The notes: generated by a model not told the origin, from the sequence alone. 64,000 nucleotides of DNA from Lantana camara (GCA_037501455.1 CM074864.1:59704001-59768000), one strand, 5' to 3'; positions 35,166-44,644 are shown, counted from the stretch's first letter. A program made the numbers and translations.

Positions 35166-36637
35166 TGGAAACTTTTCATTTAGAAGAAAAAATTGAAGAA
35201 TTAAACAATTTATTAGAATCATTAAAAATTGTTGATGAAGAAAATAAACAAAATCATACATTAGAAGCTATAAAACCGGAAGTAGAAAATGAAGAAGTAA
35301 TATATGGATATGAGTCATCAGAAGACGATGTGTTAGGAATGGAACACAATTTAAAACAAGAAAAAGATAAGAAAGATATTCCAGAAGCTAGTAATACAAA
35401 AAGAGAAGAAGAAATTAAAGGGGAATATTATCAAGAAGATAAATATACCAATCCTCTAAAAAATTCAAGCATACAATACAATTTCAAAAAGGGATACATT
35501 CCAAATAAAAAAGGAAGATGGTCTAAAATACCTGAACAATATATACCTACAAAGGGAATACTAGGAGTTGATGGAATATTAAACTTAGACTGTGTAACAA
35601 ACAAATCAACACTTATCACTGAATGGGCACATAAACTAGGATTAATTCTAGAAACTGAAGATAGACTAAGACAAGGAAATTTTAAAACAATATTTAATTT
35701 CGTACAATACAAAACAATAGGAAATATAACACACTACTTAGCCACATTATCAGAAGAACAGAAAACACTCCTGATAGGGGAAGATGCTATAGATACTTTT
35801 TGGAACATAGTTGCAAAAATATACTCAGAGTTTATCGGAACACCTATACAAGATTCAGAACTCTTTACTAATAAAAGAGAACAAGATATAGCAGCATATC
35901 ATCTTGCCAATACACAAATATTAGACATGTGCGCTATAGAACATTTTAACTGTGAATACAATGCGTATTACTATATTTTATCCAAAGAAAATAGAGAAAA
36001 ATATCTATCATTATACTTCAATAAATTACCATACCCAGTTGGACAAATAGTATATGCAGAATTTAAGAAACAAGTATATGAAGGATTCGTTTCGGAAACA
36101 TTAGGAGGAGCACAAACTGTAGTAGAACAATTTATAGGAGACAAATGCTATGAAAGAGAATTACACAATGCAGTTAAAAATAAGATTACAATATGTTGTG
36201 AGGGAAATCCATTAGTACCTCAACAATACGGAGAAAGTCCATACATAATTCAATCAAACAAAAAAAGAAAATATAAAAGAAAGGATAAAAGATATAGATG
36301 GAGAAAGAAACCTAAAAAATGGATTGATAACAATAAACATAAATTTCAAAGAAGAAGAAGACGTTTCTTTAAAAAGAAAGAATACAAACCTAAACAAAGA
36401 TACTGTCCAGAAAGAAAGAAAAAATGTCAATGCTGGCTTTGCCACGAAGAAGGACACTATGCAAGAGACTGTCCTAAACAACGAAAACAATCAAATAAAA
36501 AACTACATATACTTCAAGTAGCTCAAACATATGATCTAGAACCAATAGAAGAAGACTATTCTGATCTAGAAAACATATACGAAATAGAAACAGTTACAGA
36601 ATCAGAAAATGATTATAGTTCAGACGAAGATTTTTAA
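35165..36637 (+). CDS. Viral coat protein (490 aa)
   Basis: The layout is typical of caulimovirus coat proteins: a long acidic N-terminus (residues 1-95), a central capsid region, a very basic stretch (KKRKYKRKDKRYRWRKKPKK, residues ~360-380, then RRRRRFFKKK), a CCHC knuckle and an acidic tail. The knuckle C-x2-C-x4-H-x4-C is at residues 423-436 (CWLCHEEGHYARDC) and binds nucleic acid. The basic region may serve RNA binding or nuclear import. The gene is fully open from ATG to stop, and its stop is directly followed by the pol start. Confidence 0.85.
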   Translation: METFHLEEKIEELNNLLESLKIVDEENKQNHTLEAIKPEVENEEVIYGYESSEDDVLGMEHNLKQEKDKKDIPEASNTKREEEIKGEYYQEDKYTNPLKNSSIQYNFKKGYIPNKKGRWSKIPEQYIPTKGILGVDGILNLDCVTNKSTLITEWAHKLGLILETEDRLRQGNFKTIFNFVQYKTIGNITHYLATLSEEQKTLLIGEDAIDTFWNIVAKIYSEFIGTPIQDSELFTNKREQDIAAYHLANTQILDMCAIEHFNCEYNAYYYILSKENREKYLSLYFNKLPYPVGQIVYAEFKKQVYEGFVSETLGGAQTVVEQFIGDKCYERELHNAVKNKITICCEGNPLVPQQYGESPYIIQSNKKRKYKRKDKRYRWRKKPKKWIDNNKHKFQRRRRRFFKKKEYKPKQRYCPERKKKCQCWLCHEEGHYARDCPKQRKQSNKKLHILQVAQTYDLEPIEEDYSDLENIYEIETVTESENDYSSDEDF

Positions 36638-38590
36638 ATGAAAAACTCTAACGCTACATTTATAGAAGTAAGAATAAAACATAAAACAATCAAAGCATTT
36701 ATAGACACAGGAGCAAGTTTATGCTTTGCTTCACCAGCCCTTACAATATTCAAATGGAAAAAACTTAAACAACCATTAAAGGTAATGATAGCAGATGCGA
36801 GTCATTATTATATATGGTACGCGACATACTTAGAAAAAGTTTGGATACAAGGATATTGTTTTATCATACCATCTATATACAGACACGAAACAGGATTACC
36901 ATTTATTCTAGGAAATAACTTTTTAAAACTTTATAGACCTTTTTGTCAAGATTTAAAATACATCACTTTAAAATCACCTGTTAATGAAAAACTATCTCAA
37001 AGGAGTAGAACAGTTAAAATACCTATAGTAAAAATTGAAGACAGAAGTAATCTTATAGACAAAATAAATTATTTAATTAATCATGAATTAATACTCTTTA
37101 TAAAAACAAATCTTGAAAAAGAAATAGAAGAAATTTTAGACTCTGTCACTAGTGAAGATCCCCTAGACAAAGATAAGAATAATAATTATATGATAGTTGA
37201 AATTAAACTTAAAAATCCTTTAGACGAAGTAAATGTCAAAAATAATATACCTTACTCTAAAAGAGATATTGATGAATTTAAAGAAGAATGTAAACAACTT
37301 TTGGAAAAGGGATTAATTTCTGAAAGCAAAAGTCCACACGCAGCACCTGCTTTTTATGTAGAAAACAAAAATGAAATAAAACGAGGAAAACGACGAATGG
37401 TTATAAATTATAAACAATTAAATGAAAAAACTGTAGGAGATGCATATAAACTTCCTAGAATTGATTACATCAAAGACAGATTGAAAGGAAAAACTTGGTT
37501 CAGTACACTAGATGCTAAATCAGGATACTGGCAATTGAGATTGCATGAAAATACAAAACCTCTAACAGCTTTTACATGTCCTCCACAAAAACACTACCAA
37601 TGGAATGTTTTACCATTTGGTTTGAAATAAGCACCTGGAATATACCAAAGATTTATGGATAAAAATCTTGAAGGTTTAGAAGACATTTGTCTTGCTTACA
37701 TTGATGATATTATCATCTTTAGTAATCAAGATAAAGAAGATCATTTGAAAAAACTAAGAATAATTTTGAAACGATGCAGAGACAAAGGATTGATTCTTTC
37801 TAAAAAGAAAGCAGTCTTATGTAGACAAAAAATTGACTTTCTTGGAAATACTTTTGATTCACAAGGAAACATAGTTCTTCAAGACAACATTTTGAAAAAA
37901 CTAAACGAATTTCCAGATCAAATTTCTGATCGGAAACAACTACAAAGATTTCTTGGATGTTTAAACTACATTTCTGATCAAGGATTCATAAAGAACCTTG
38001 CTAAAGAAAGAACACAACTACAAAAGAAACTTTCTGAGAAAATACAATGGAATTGGAGAATTGATGATTCGATACAAGTACAGAAAATAAAACAGTATTG
38101 TGAAACATTGCCTGTTTTATACAATCCAAAGGAAAATGATTTTATTATCATTGAGACAGATGCTTCAAATGATACATGGTCTGGTTGCATGCTTGCAATA
38201 CCAGCCGAAAAAATGAATACAAACGACCTTGAAGGTCATATGAATACAAGAACCAAAAAGGTTCGCGAAATTACACAACTCTGTAAATACATATCTGGGA
38301 CATTTACAGAAACCCAGAAAAATTATACAGTCCATGAAAAAGAGACACTTGCATGTCTAAAGATACTTCGGAAGTGGAAACTCGAGCTTTTACCTCGAGA
38401 ATTCGAACTTCGAACAGACTCAAAATACTTAACAAACTTCTACAGGTATACACTCCGAGACAACTACAATCAAGGAAGATTGATACGTTGGCAGCTCGAG
38501 ATACGAAGATACCAGTTTCACATCGTATACATAAAATCAGAAGAGAACGCTCTCGCAGACACACTCACACGAGAATGGAGGCCGCAATAG
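36638..38590 (+). pseudogene. Viral pol: aspartic protease, reverse transcriptase, RNase H; one premature stop
   Basis: Protease: DTGAS at residues 23-27 and ILGNNFL near 90. Reverse transcriptase: HAAPAFYVENK, KRRMVINYKQLN, WFSTLDAKSGYWQL, then LPFGLK followed at once by an in-frame stop (37628-37630). The same frame goes on with IYQRFMD and the catalytic CLAYIDDIIIFSN. RNase H: ETDASNDTWSG, EKETLACLKILRKW, LRTDSKYL and ENALADTLTREW, so all acidic active-site residues are visible. There is no frameshift: the single nonsense codon, inside a conserved RT block, separates a 330-residue protease/RT fragment from the catalytic part. Unless the stop is read through, no working enzyme is made. Confidence 0.9.
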
Positions 38591-39948
38591 CCCTGATGAA
38601 ACAAAACATTGAAACAATTGATCATGAGATACAACAATTCACAAAAGCCAAATATTTGGAGATACAAAGATTCACAGAATCCAAGATGACACAACGACAA
38701 GAACTTCTTGCCGCACTACACGCTGTTCAACAAGCAACCGGACTTCCACCATCAGAGTTCCCAGCAAGCGTGGTGGATCCACCCAAAACATTCACAAAAT
38801 CAAAAACATTTCCACAAATAGCAGCAGAAGGGAATACGTCATCATCAGCAGATAGTGAAGATGAAAGAAAACAGGTCAAAAAATGGTATACAATATTCAA
38901 TGGTCCAAGCCGTGGGATCTACGACCATTGGTCCAAAGCAAGTATACACATATTAGGACACTCAGGAATAACACACAAATCCTATAACAGTTTTGAAGAA
39001 GCCAAACAAGCCCTTGAAGAAACCAAAACGTACAAAAATACTCTCCAAACTACTCTTCAAACCCAAAACAGCCTAAAAGAAAAGATGAGAGTTCTTGGAA
39101 ACATACCCACAATAAACCCAATGGACCGTGTTCAAACACCAGCCCAAAAAGAGGCCCAAATACAACCTTCAAAAGAAAAATTCGACAACCTCTTGAAATC
39201 CATTTTTGAATACAACCCAGAGAAAGACAAAAACAACCTTTTTTGGTATCCAGTAAACAGAAACGGCCCAAAAGTCGTTGTATTTGAACAAACAGACCCA
39301 GATTTGATATACCAATTCTTCATACATGGATTTCTTGACACCCTATACTTTAAAAATCCAAACTGTTTTCGAAAATTTAGCCCAAAACTAATGTCTACAC
39401 TTCAAGACTATGCTAAACGAGTCTCAAAAGGAAACATGGACAAAGAAATAGTTTTCAAATCTACACTATCATATCCTATCTTCAACGAAGAAGGAATTTT
39501 AGTACACTCTTATGGAATTATCAAACTGATAGTTTCAAATGGAGAATACCCCAGCATCGACACAATGAAAACATTTGATGACATAAATGAGATAGTTGCA
39601 AAACAACTAAATCAAATATTTTATGCATCACAGGAGATAAACAAGGACAGTAATGTCAAAATAAACTACAAATCCAATTATCATTTGATATACGGATCTT
39701 CAAGATACACAATTCCACCGTTACAGCTGAAAACGTTGGAAAACTTTGAGAAAACTTTCATCAAGATTGAAGAACACAGCTTGAAGACACTCCCTATGGA
39801 AGTCAAACTCATTTTCTGTGAATACAGCGAAATAATTGATGAACACAGCTGTGCAATATGCCAAGACAAACCAATAGACAAAGCTGAAGAAACAGGGTCC
39901 CATGATTCAAATGAGTCAATAAAGGAAGACACTGTTACTGAAGAATAA
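38575..39948 (+). CDS. Viral viroplasmin / translational transactivator (457 aa)
   Basis: I place the start at the ATG at 38575, overlapping the end of pol by 16 nt; the open frame extends further upstream but only as a shadow of pol. The N-terminus is helical with a repeated QRFTESK-like motif. Residues ~104-147 (KWYTIFNGPSRGIYDHW ... FEEAKQAL) are a viroplasmin/RNase H1 N-terminal-type domain, the mark of the inclusion-body protein. In caulimoviruses this protein forms the viral factories and lets ribosomes reinitiate on the polycistronic RNA, which suits the overlapping ORFs here. The C-terminus has a CAICQDK cysteine pair. The frame is intact. Confidence 0.85.
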   Translation: MEAAIALMKQNIETIDHEIQQFTKAKYLEIQRFTESKMTQRQELLAALHAVQQATGLPPSEFPASVVDPPKTFTKSKTFPQIAAEGNTSSSADSEDERKQVKKWYTIFNGPSRGIYDHWSKASIHILGHSGITHKSYNSFEEAKQALEETKTYKNTLQTTLQTQNSLKEKMRVLGNIPTINPMDRVQTPAQKEAQIQPSKEKFDNLLKSIFEYNPEKDKNNLFWYPVNRNGPKVVVFEQTDPDLIYQFFIHGFLDTLYFKNPNCFRKFSPKLMSTLQDYAKRVSKGNMDKEIVFKSTLSYPIFNEEGILVHSYGIIKLIVSNGEYPSIDTMKTFDDINEIVAKQLNQIFYASQEINKDSNVKINYKSNYHLIYGSSRYTIPPLQLKTLENFEKTFIKIEEHSLKTLPMEVKLIFCEYSEIIDEHSCAICQDKPIDKAEETGSHDSNESIKEDTVTEE

Positions 39949-39955
39949 TGTAAAC

Positions 39956-39972
39956 TGACGCATGCAATGACG
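39956..39972 (+). promoter_or_regulatory. as-1-like element (TGACG-N7-TGACG)
   Basis: TGACGCATGCAATGACG has two TGACG boxes with exactly 7 nt between them, the spacing of the as-1 element bound by plant TGA/bZIP factors in caulimovirus promoters. A third TGACG is at 40001-40005. It lies about 180 bp before the TATA box, farther than in the 35S promoter. Confidence 0.7.
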
Positions 39973-40150
39973 TCAAACACTCAAGGGAATACGTAAGCAA
40001 TGACGAACACACCTCAATAATGCAGACTTTATGTCTCTGTCTGCTTTTTAGGTGCAGTTGTTGAGCACCATTATTACTTTTACTTTAAGTCTTTTTCTAC
40101 TTTTTTGACTTTTGTAAATAAAAACGCGTCTGTAATAGTGAGTCGAGCGC

Positions 40151-40160
40151 CTATATAATG
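40151..40160 (+). promoter_or_regulatory. Viral TATA box
   Basis: CTATATAATG, downstream of the as-1-like element. A start of transcription near 40180-40190 would be expected. Confidence 0.65.
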
Positions 40161-40470
40161 GCCTCAATGTAGTATGTTATATTCAGACTTAAATGGAGAA
40201 AAAAGATCATGTGTTGATCAAAACTCTCTGAGTTTCAAAAGCCTCTGAGCTTTTCTTTTCTGTTGGCCTCACGCCTGAATAGCAGAATCATACACAATTA
40301 TACACAACCAAACAATTCTTATACAAAAATCAAACATATATTTTGAAGAGATGACGAACAGGTAACATGGAGTGCATGAAGACAGTAGATATGAACACAC
40401 AAACAGGTAAACAATATAAACTCCGCTTTGAAAACGTTATTCATATTTTTGTATACTAAAATTTATAGAT

Positions 40471-41442
40471 ATGGAAACTAGTTTGATAGATCAAATAGAA
40501 AACTTTGAAACAACCGAAGAATACGGATATTTTTCTCAAGATATTGTTATAGACAATAAAAAATTAAACAAAGTTAGAAGAAAAGAATTAAACTTAATCG
40601 ATGGACAAGATATGAAAACAGATTTAAAAACAAAACTGAGCAGAAAAAACATTATTCTATATGGAAAATTTACATGTGAAACACCCATTGAAATTTCTAC
40701 AACAAAAGGAACACAAGCCATTTCGTTGATAAACAAAGCTGATATAATTCAGAAAATTAAAAAAGCAAAATATACACCTAGCGAAATAGGATATATACAT
40801 ATTTCTACAATACAGATATTAATTAAGAGTACATTTGCTGAAGGAATAAACTCACCTATAAAACTAGCTATATGTGATGACAGAATTATGAACATAAAAG
40901 ATAAAATACTTGGAATAATTGAAGGAAACCTTGCTTATACTAAACTACTTTTTAATGTAGCCTTACACTATGCTATACCACTTGTAACAGAAAAACTAGA
41001 TAAATCTTTAAATATTGCCTATAAATTTGATAGACAAGATTTAATGGAAACAAATGATTATCCATTTTCAATAACATACACCATTGGATATGCTTTAACA
41101 AACAGCCATCATAGTATACAATTTAGAAACACCGATAAAATATATATGGAAGATATTTTTCGAGAAGTTTCTCGTATAAAATACATACCAAAAACACCTA
41201 TTATACAATATGTTAACACTAATGTTTTTCAAAATAAAACACCTAAACTTTTAAAAAGTAAAAGTACATGTTATACATACCTACCACCAAACCAAAGAAC
41301 TAATGAAACTAGTACTAGTACACGGGCTTCTATTAAACATTTTAAAGAAGAGGAATCTTCTAATGAAATAACTGAAAACGAATTTACACAGTTAGCCGAT
41401 CAAATGGCTAAATTAACCACCACTATCAAGGAAACACTCTGA
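40471..41442 (+). CDS. Viral movement protein, 30K superfamily (323 aa)
   Basis: A single open frame after the leader. Visible features are the KLAICDDRIMN segment, which carries the conserved aspartate of the 30K fold, followed by IIEGNLAYTKLLFNVALHYA and IGYALTNSHHSIQF. These proteins form tubules or modify plasmodesmata so that the virus passes from cell to cell. The C-terminal third is serine/threonine-rich and likely disordered. The position first after the promoter is that of ORF I in soymo- and caulimoviruses. No lesion is seen. Confidence 0.75.
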   Translation: METSLIDQIENFETTEEYGYFSQDIVIDNKKLNKVRRKELNLIDGQDMKTDLKTKLSRKNIILYGKFTCETPIEISTTKGTQAISLINKADIIQKIKKAKYTPSEIGYIHISTIQILIKSTFAEGINSPIKLAICDDRIMNIKDKILGIIEGNLAYTKLLFNVALHYAIPLVTEKLDKSLNIAYKFDRQDLMETNDYPFSITYTIGYALTNSHHSIQFRNTDKIYMEDIFREVSRIKYIPKTPIIQYVNTNVFQNKTPKLLKSKSTCYTYLPPNQRTNETSTSTRASIKHFKEEESSNEITENEFTQLADQMAKLTTTIKETL

Positions 41443-41449
41443 ACCTTTC

Positions 41450-41461
41450 TGGTATCAGAGC
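41450..41461 (+). other. Viral primer binding site (Met-tRNA)
   Basis: TGGTATCAGAGC is a perfect initiator Met-tRNA complement, 7 nt after the movement protein stop. In Caulimoviridae this marks minus-strand initiation and map position 1. Its place after the movement gene is the soymovirus arrangement. Confidence 0.88.
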
Positions 41462-41505
41462 CCGTATACGATTCTAAACATTAAAACTAAAATTATAATT
41501 CAAAA

Positions 41506-41697
41506 ATGTATGATTATAATAGACAAAAATTTTATAAAGACAATATAAAATCAATAAACGAAAGTTATACTAGAGAAGTAAAACTTTACTTAAAAGCTAA
41601 AAACGAAGGTCGGAAAACAGACGAGACACAACATTTGAAAAACATTATAAGTTTGCAGAAATCAAAACAAATAATTACACAATTAACTATAACATAA
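41506..41697 (+). CDS. Viral small ORF A (63 aa)
   Basis: The first small ORF after the primer site. Basic and helical, it shares an LYLKAKNEGR motif with ORF A' at 33870. Its stop overlaps the next start (TAATG at 41695-41699). Function is unknown. Confidence 0.5.
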   Translation: MYDYNRQKFYKDNIKSINESYTREVKLYLKAKNEGRKTDETQHLKNIISLQKSKQIITQLTIT

Positions 41698-41918
41698 TGG
41701 AAAGATTTAATTATAAAACAAGAATAACACGAGATATACGAGAATTAGAAGAACAAGTTATTATAGACGAATATCTTGTTAAAATGGCATACCATAATTT
41801 AAGACACGATAAAAATATATCACAACGAACTCAAGAAATAATGATAAAAACTGCAAACGAAGATTTAAACAATACCAAAAGAAAAAGAGATACAGCATAT
41901 CAGATGTCACACGCTTAA
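41697..41918 (+). CDS. Viral small ORF B (73 aa)
   Basis: A small charged helical protein (MERFNYKTRITRDIRELEEQ). No counterpart is visible in the left block, where A' leads directly into C'. Function is unknown. Confidence 0.45.
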   Translation: MERFNYKTRITRDIRELEEQVIIDEYLVKMAYHNLRHDKNISQRTQEIMIKTANEDLNNTKRKRDTAYQMSHA

Positions 41919-41920
41919 AT

Positions 41921-42205
41921 ATGAATTATAAACCGAAAATAGAATTGGATACTATAACAGAAGAAAGACACCGATTAAAAGAAATTATGAAAACTAAAAA
42001 TATTAAACAAATGGGAAAGAATTTAGAAACATCCTTACAAAAAAAAGAAATATATCAGAAAAATTACGAACGAACAATAAATAAAGATATATTAAATCGA
42101 GATACAATTATACAAGGCATAGAAGAAAAAGGAAAAATAATAAATCACATAAATAATAAATTTATAGAAAAAATACACGAAAGAGAAATTAATGGACCAA
42201 ATTGA
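41921..42205 (+). CDS. Viral small ORF C (94 aa)
   Basis: A lysine/glutamate-rich small protein. The C-terminus (FIEKIHEREINGPN) matches that of ORF C' at 34055-34264. A further frame starts at 42192 (MDQIENIYKLWAL) overlapping its end and stops after 25 codons, apparently a short or cut counterpart of ORF D. Confidence 0.5.
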   Translation: MNYKPKIELDTITEERHRLKEIMKTKNIKQMGKNLETSLQKKEIYQKNYERTINKDILNRDTIIQGIEEKGKIINHINNKFIEKIHEREINGPN

Positions 42206-42289
42206 AAACATTTATAAACTTTGGGCATTAAATATAATTATACAAAAAGCTAAAAAATTGAAACATTGATGAAGACGTTATTGAAACAA

Positions 42290-42469
42290 GGGTAATTCTA
42301 GCCCGAGCCTGGCTCGGCCAAACCGGTGTAACGAGGGGGCGAGTGTTTTACACTTGCCGTGTGGTTGGTGGAAAATTCAGGGAGAGTGACCAATCAAATG
42401 GCAAGTGTAATACACTTGCTTTTTAATTGGTTTGGGCTCGGCCAAGCCGGGTCTGGGCTAGAATTTTCC
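42290..42469. mobile_element. Mutator-like MITE with 9 bp target duplication
   Basis: A 180 bp foldback. GGGTAATTCTAGCCC at the left pairs with the reverse complement of GGGCTAGAATTTTCC at the right, and inner segments GTGTTTTACACTTGCC and GGCAAGTGTAATACAC also pair. It is flanked by TTGAAACAA on both sides (42281-42289, 42470-42478). A 9 bp duplication and long terminal inverted repeats are the signature of Mutator-like elements. It is GC-richer than the viral sequence and inserted in the loop of the right-end stem-loop. Confidence 0.85.
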
Positions 42470-42603
42470 TTGAAACAAACGTCTTACACCAAAAATAAAA
42501 ACATATATAAAAATACACTAAAGTTAAAAGACAAAAGTCAAAAGACACCATTATTATAATATCACCGACATTTACGCGTTAATTTATGTCCTTTTTTTGT
42601 GTG

Positions 42604-42622
42604 AGTATATATACATATATAT
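42604..42622 (+). promoter_or_regulatory. Candidate TATA region of the ZIP gene
   Basis: GTATATATACATATATATG lies ~150-170 bp before the ATG and is the best TATA candidate in the short stretch between the viral block and the gene. Confidence 0.4.
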
Positions 42623-42772
42623 GTTTATTATATGTTGTAATAGAGCACCTAAAGATTCCACGCAGCAAGCATTAACATAGGGCATGCTTTTTCCTCCTAC
42701 AAAAGCCACAGTTCCCCATCTGAAAAGACTCAAGAGGACTTTCTCTCCTCTTAATCCTCTCCCAGTTCAGCC

Positions 42773-44644
42773 ATGGCCGAACCTCTGCTGCTCTACGCTC
42801 GTAAATTCGTAGTCCTATCCTCCCTCCTCCTAGTTTCGGTTCCGTCAACCGTACTAGGGAAGTGCACATGCGATGAAGAGACAGAGCGGCGCGACACCCA
42901 CGAGGCCCTCAAGTTCAAACTGGTGGCCTTCGCTTCGGTCCTGGCTGCCGGGGCGATGGGGGTCGGCCTCCCCCTCTTCGGCCGGAGATTCAAGCTCCTC
43001 CAGCCGGAGAACGACATCTTCTTCATGGTTAAAGCTTTTGCTGCTGGTGTGATCCTCGCCACGGGGTTCATCCACATCCTTCCGGATGCATTCACCACCC
43101 TGACGTCGCCGTGCCTGGCGAAAAGCCCGTGGGGGAAGTTCCCCTTCACGGGGTTCATCGCCATGATGGCCGCCATCGGGACCCTCATGGTGGACACGAT
43201 CGCGACCGCGTTCTACAAGAATATGCATTTCGACAATGCCAAGCAAGTGAGTGCGGACGAAGAGGCTGGCGGTGGCGGCGGCCATGCAGGGCATGTCCAC
43301 GTGCACACGCATGCCACGCACGGACACGCCCACGGTGCCGTCGCACCAGCACACGAGACGAGCCTGTCAGATCTAGTCCGACAGCGCATAATATCACAAG
43401 TAGGATCATCCGATGTTTTTTTAACCTTGATGTCACTGATTTCTGCCACGTAAATAACTAATTTCTTCCTTCTTTTCTTCTTCCAATTCTTGATGGCGTA
43501 GGTTTTGGAGATGGGAATATTGGTGCACTCAATAATCATTGGAATTTCACTAGGGGCTTCTCAAAGCCCTGACACAGTAAAGCCTCTGTTGGTTGCTCTG
43601 TCTTTTCACCAGTTCTTTGAGGGAATGGGGCTTGGTGGATGCATTTCACAGGTACTATTTTAATTTATAGTCTACATTTTTGGAATCAAGAGCTTCAAAA
43701 GATGTTGTCATAATGCATTCATTTCTCCCTTTGGTGGCCACAAATATGAATCCCATTAATATATTCCAATTCTTGCTACACAAAGTTATTCTAGTCCCCA
43801 CTACTTATTTGTCTTCATTTCTATCAATGCCTCAAATAATCAAGGATTTTTCAATGTTTTCAAAACCAGACCGGAAGTCGAACCGACAAATTTACTGGTC
43901 ACTGGTCGAACCCGCAGGTCCAATTCAATTTTCAAAACATGGAATTTTTATTAGGAAAAAATTTGATTTTTATAATAAAAAAGATGTGTTTTATATATTA
44001 TTGAGGGGGAATTTTTTTTTTTTTTTTTTTTTTTTTTTTGATACTGAGGGGGAGAAATTTTCAATATTAATAAGAAAAACATATAAAATACATCAAAATT
44101 TTACGTATAAACAGGGACGGAGGGAGAGGGTGGCGGTGGTGGTGGGGAGCGGGGGCGTCCGCCCCCTCAATTATTTGCTAATGTTGAAATATTTTTGAGA
44201 TATTTTTTAAATTCCTTATTTTTTACGTTCAAATTTCAAAAATTTCATATTTCATACCCTCATATTTAGAAAGTAAATCATTTTCACTCCCTTCATTCAT
44301 ATTTTGGGCTCTAAGTGTATTTTCTTTGGCACGATCAGGCGAAATTCAAGTCGATGACAACAGCGATCATGACCGTGTTTTTCTCCCTAACGACTCCTAT
44401 AGGAATCGGGGTCGGGATTGGGATTTCAAGCAGTTATAAGGAGAACAGCTCGAAAGCTCTCATACTTGAGGGGGTGTTTAACTCGGCTTCGGCCGGCATA
44501 TTGATTTACATGGCACTAGTCGATCTATTGGCTGCTGATTTCATGAGTGCAAGAATGCAGAGCAATCTGAGGCTCCAACTTGGAGCATACATTTCACTTC
44601 TCCTTGGTGCTGGTTGCATGTCTTTTCTAGCAAAATGGGCATGA
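42773..44644 (+). CDS. ZIP-family zinc/iron transporter, three exons
   Basis: Exons 42773-43399, 43502-43651 and 44339-44644 join in frame with GT/AG introns to 360 aa, a normal ZIP length. The start lies in a good context (GCCATGGC). Residues 1-29 form a signal peptide. Membrane segments are visible around 48-70, 82-106, 123-148, then [18 protein letters not shown] (TM IV) and [18 protein letters not shown] (TM V), with three more in exon 3. The metal-binding H-S-x3-G and H-Q-F-F-E-G residues of TM IV and V are intact. The cytoplasmic loop (residues 171-187, [17 protein letters not shown]) is the usual histidine-rich metal sensor. ZIPs import Zn2+, Fe2+ or other divalent metals into the cytosol; the substrate is not readable here. 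GC-rich exon 1 contrasts with the AT-rich viral DNA upstream. Confidence 0.96.
43652..44338 (+). other. Intron 2 of the ZIP gene with repeat remnants
   Basis: The intron holds a long T run (about 44014-44039), a segment with CCAGACCGGAAGTCGAACCG typical of plant dispersed repeats, and a GC-rich patch GGGACGGAGGGAGAGGG to GCCCCCTC near 44114-44166 that resembles an end of a dispersed element. No coding content is supported. Confidence 0.5.

Larger units (their letters stand above)
39949..40470 (+). promoter_or_regulatory. Viral large intergenic region and RNA leader
   Basis: The region between the viroplasmin stop and the movement protein start. It carries the as-1-like element, a TATA box and about 300 bp of presumptive leader upstream of the 40471 ATG. 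AATAAA occurs at 40119-40124, before the TATA box; I find no clear polyadenylation signal after it. Confidence 0.65.
33758..42485 (+). mobile_element. Endogenous pararetrovirus (Caulimoviridae, soymovirus-like), about one genome long
   Basis: The ordered genes are: small ORFs, coiled-coil protein, coat protein, protease/RT/RNase H, viroplasmin/transactivator, intergenic promoter, movement protein, Met-tRNA primer site and more small ORFs. ORFs abut or overlap by 1-4 nt (TAATG, ATGA), as in exogenous viruses of this family. Separate movement, coat and pol genes, a viroplasmin gene and a primer site after the movement protein fit Soymovirus better than Badnavirus or Florendovirus. The distance between equivalent MDQ starts at 34267 and 42192 is 7.9 kb, a normal genome length. 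Pol has one in-frame stop; the other main ORFs are open. The borders are approximate and rest on a stem-loop present at both ends. Confidence 0.85.

Noticed and set aside
38353..38574. Upstream extension of the viroplasmin frame
   Set aside because: This part overlaps the RNase H coding sequence in another frame; the ATG at 38575, next to the pol stop, is a better start for this compact genome.
33758..42485. Calling the element a Ty3/gypsy retrotransposon because of its protease-RT-RNase H order
   Set aside because: There is no LTR or integrase, and a movement protein, a viroplasmin gene and an as-1-like promoter are present; this is Caulimoviridae.
33758..42485. Calling it a florendovirus or badnavirus
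   Set aside because: Those have fused polyproteins; here movement, coat and pol are separate and a viroplasmin gene is present.
42793..43539. Several long frames on both strands over ZIP exon 1
   Set aside because: GC-rich exon 1 lacks stops in other frames; only the ZIP frame has family motifs and consistent splicing.
43680..44198. A 172-codon frame in ZIP intron 2
   Set aside because: It runs through a long T tract and low-complexity repeat sequence and lies between well-defined splice sites.
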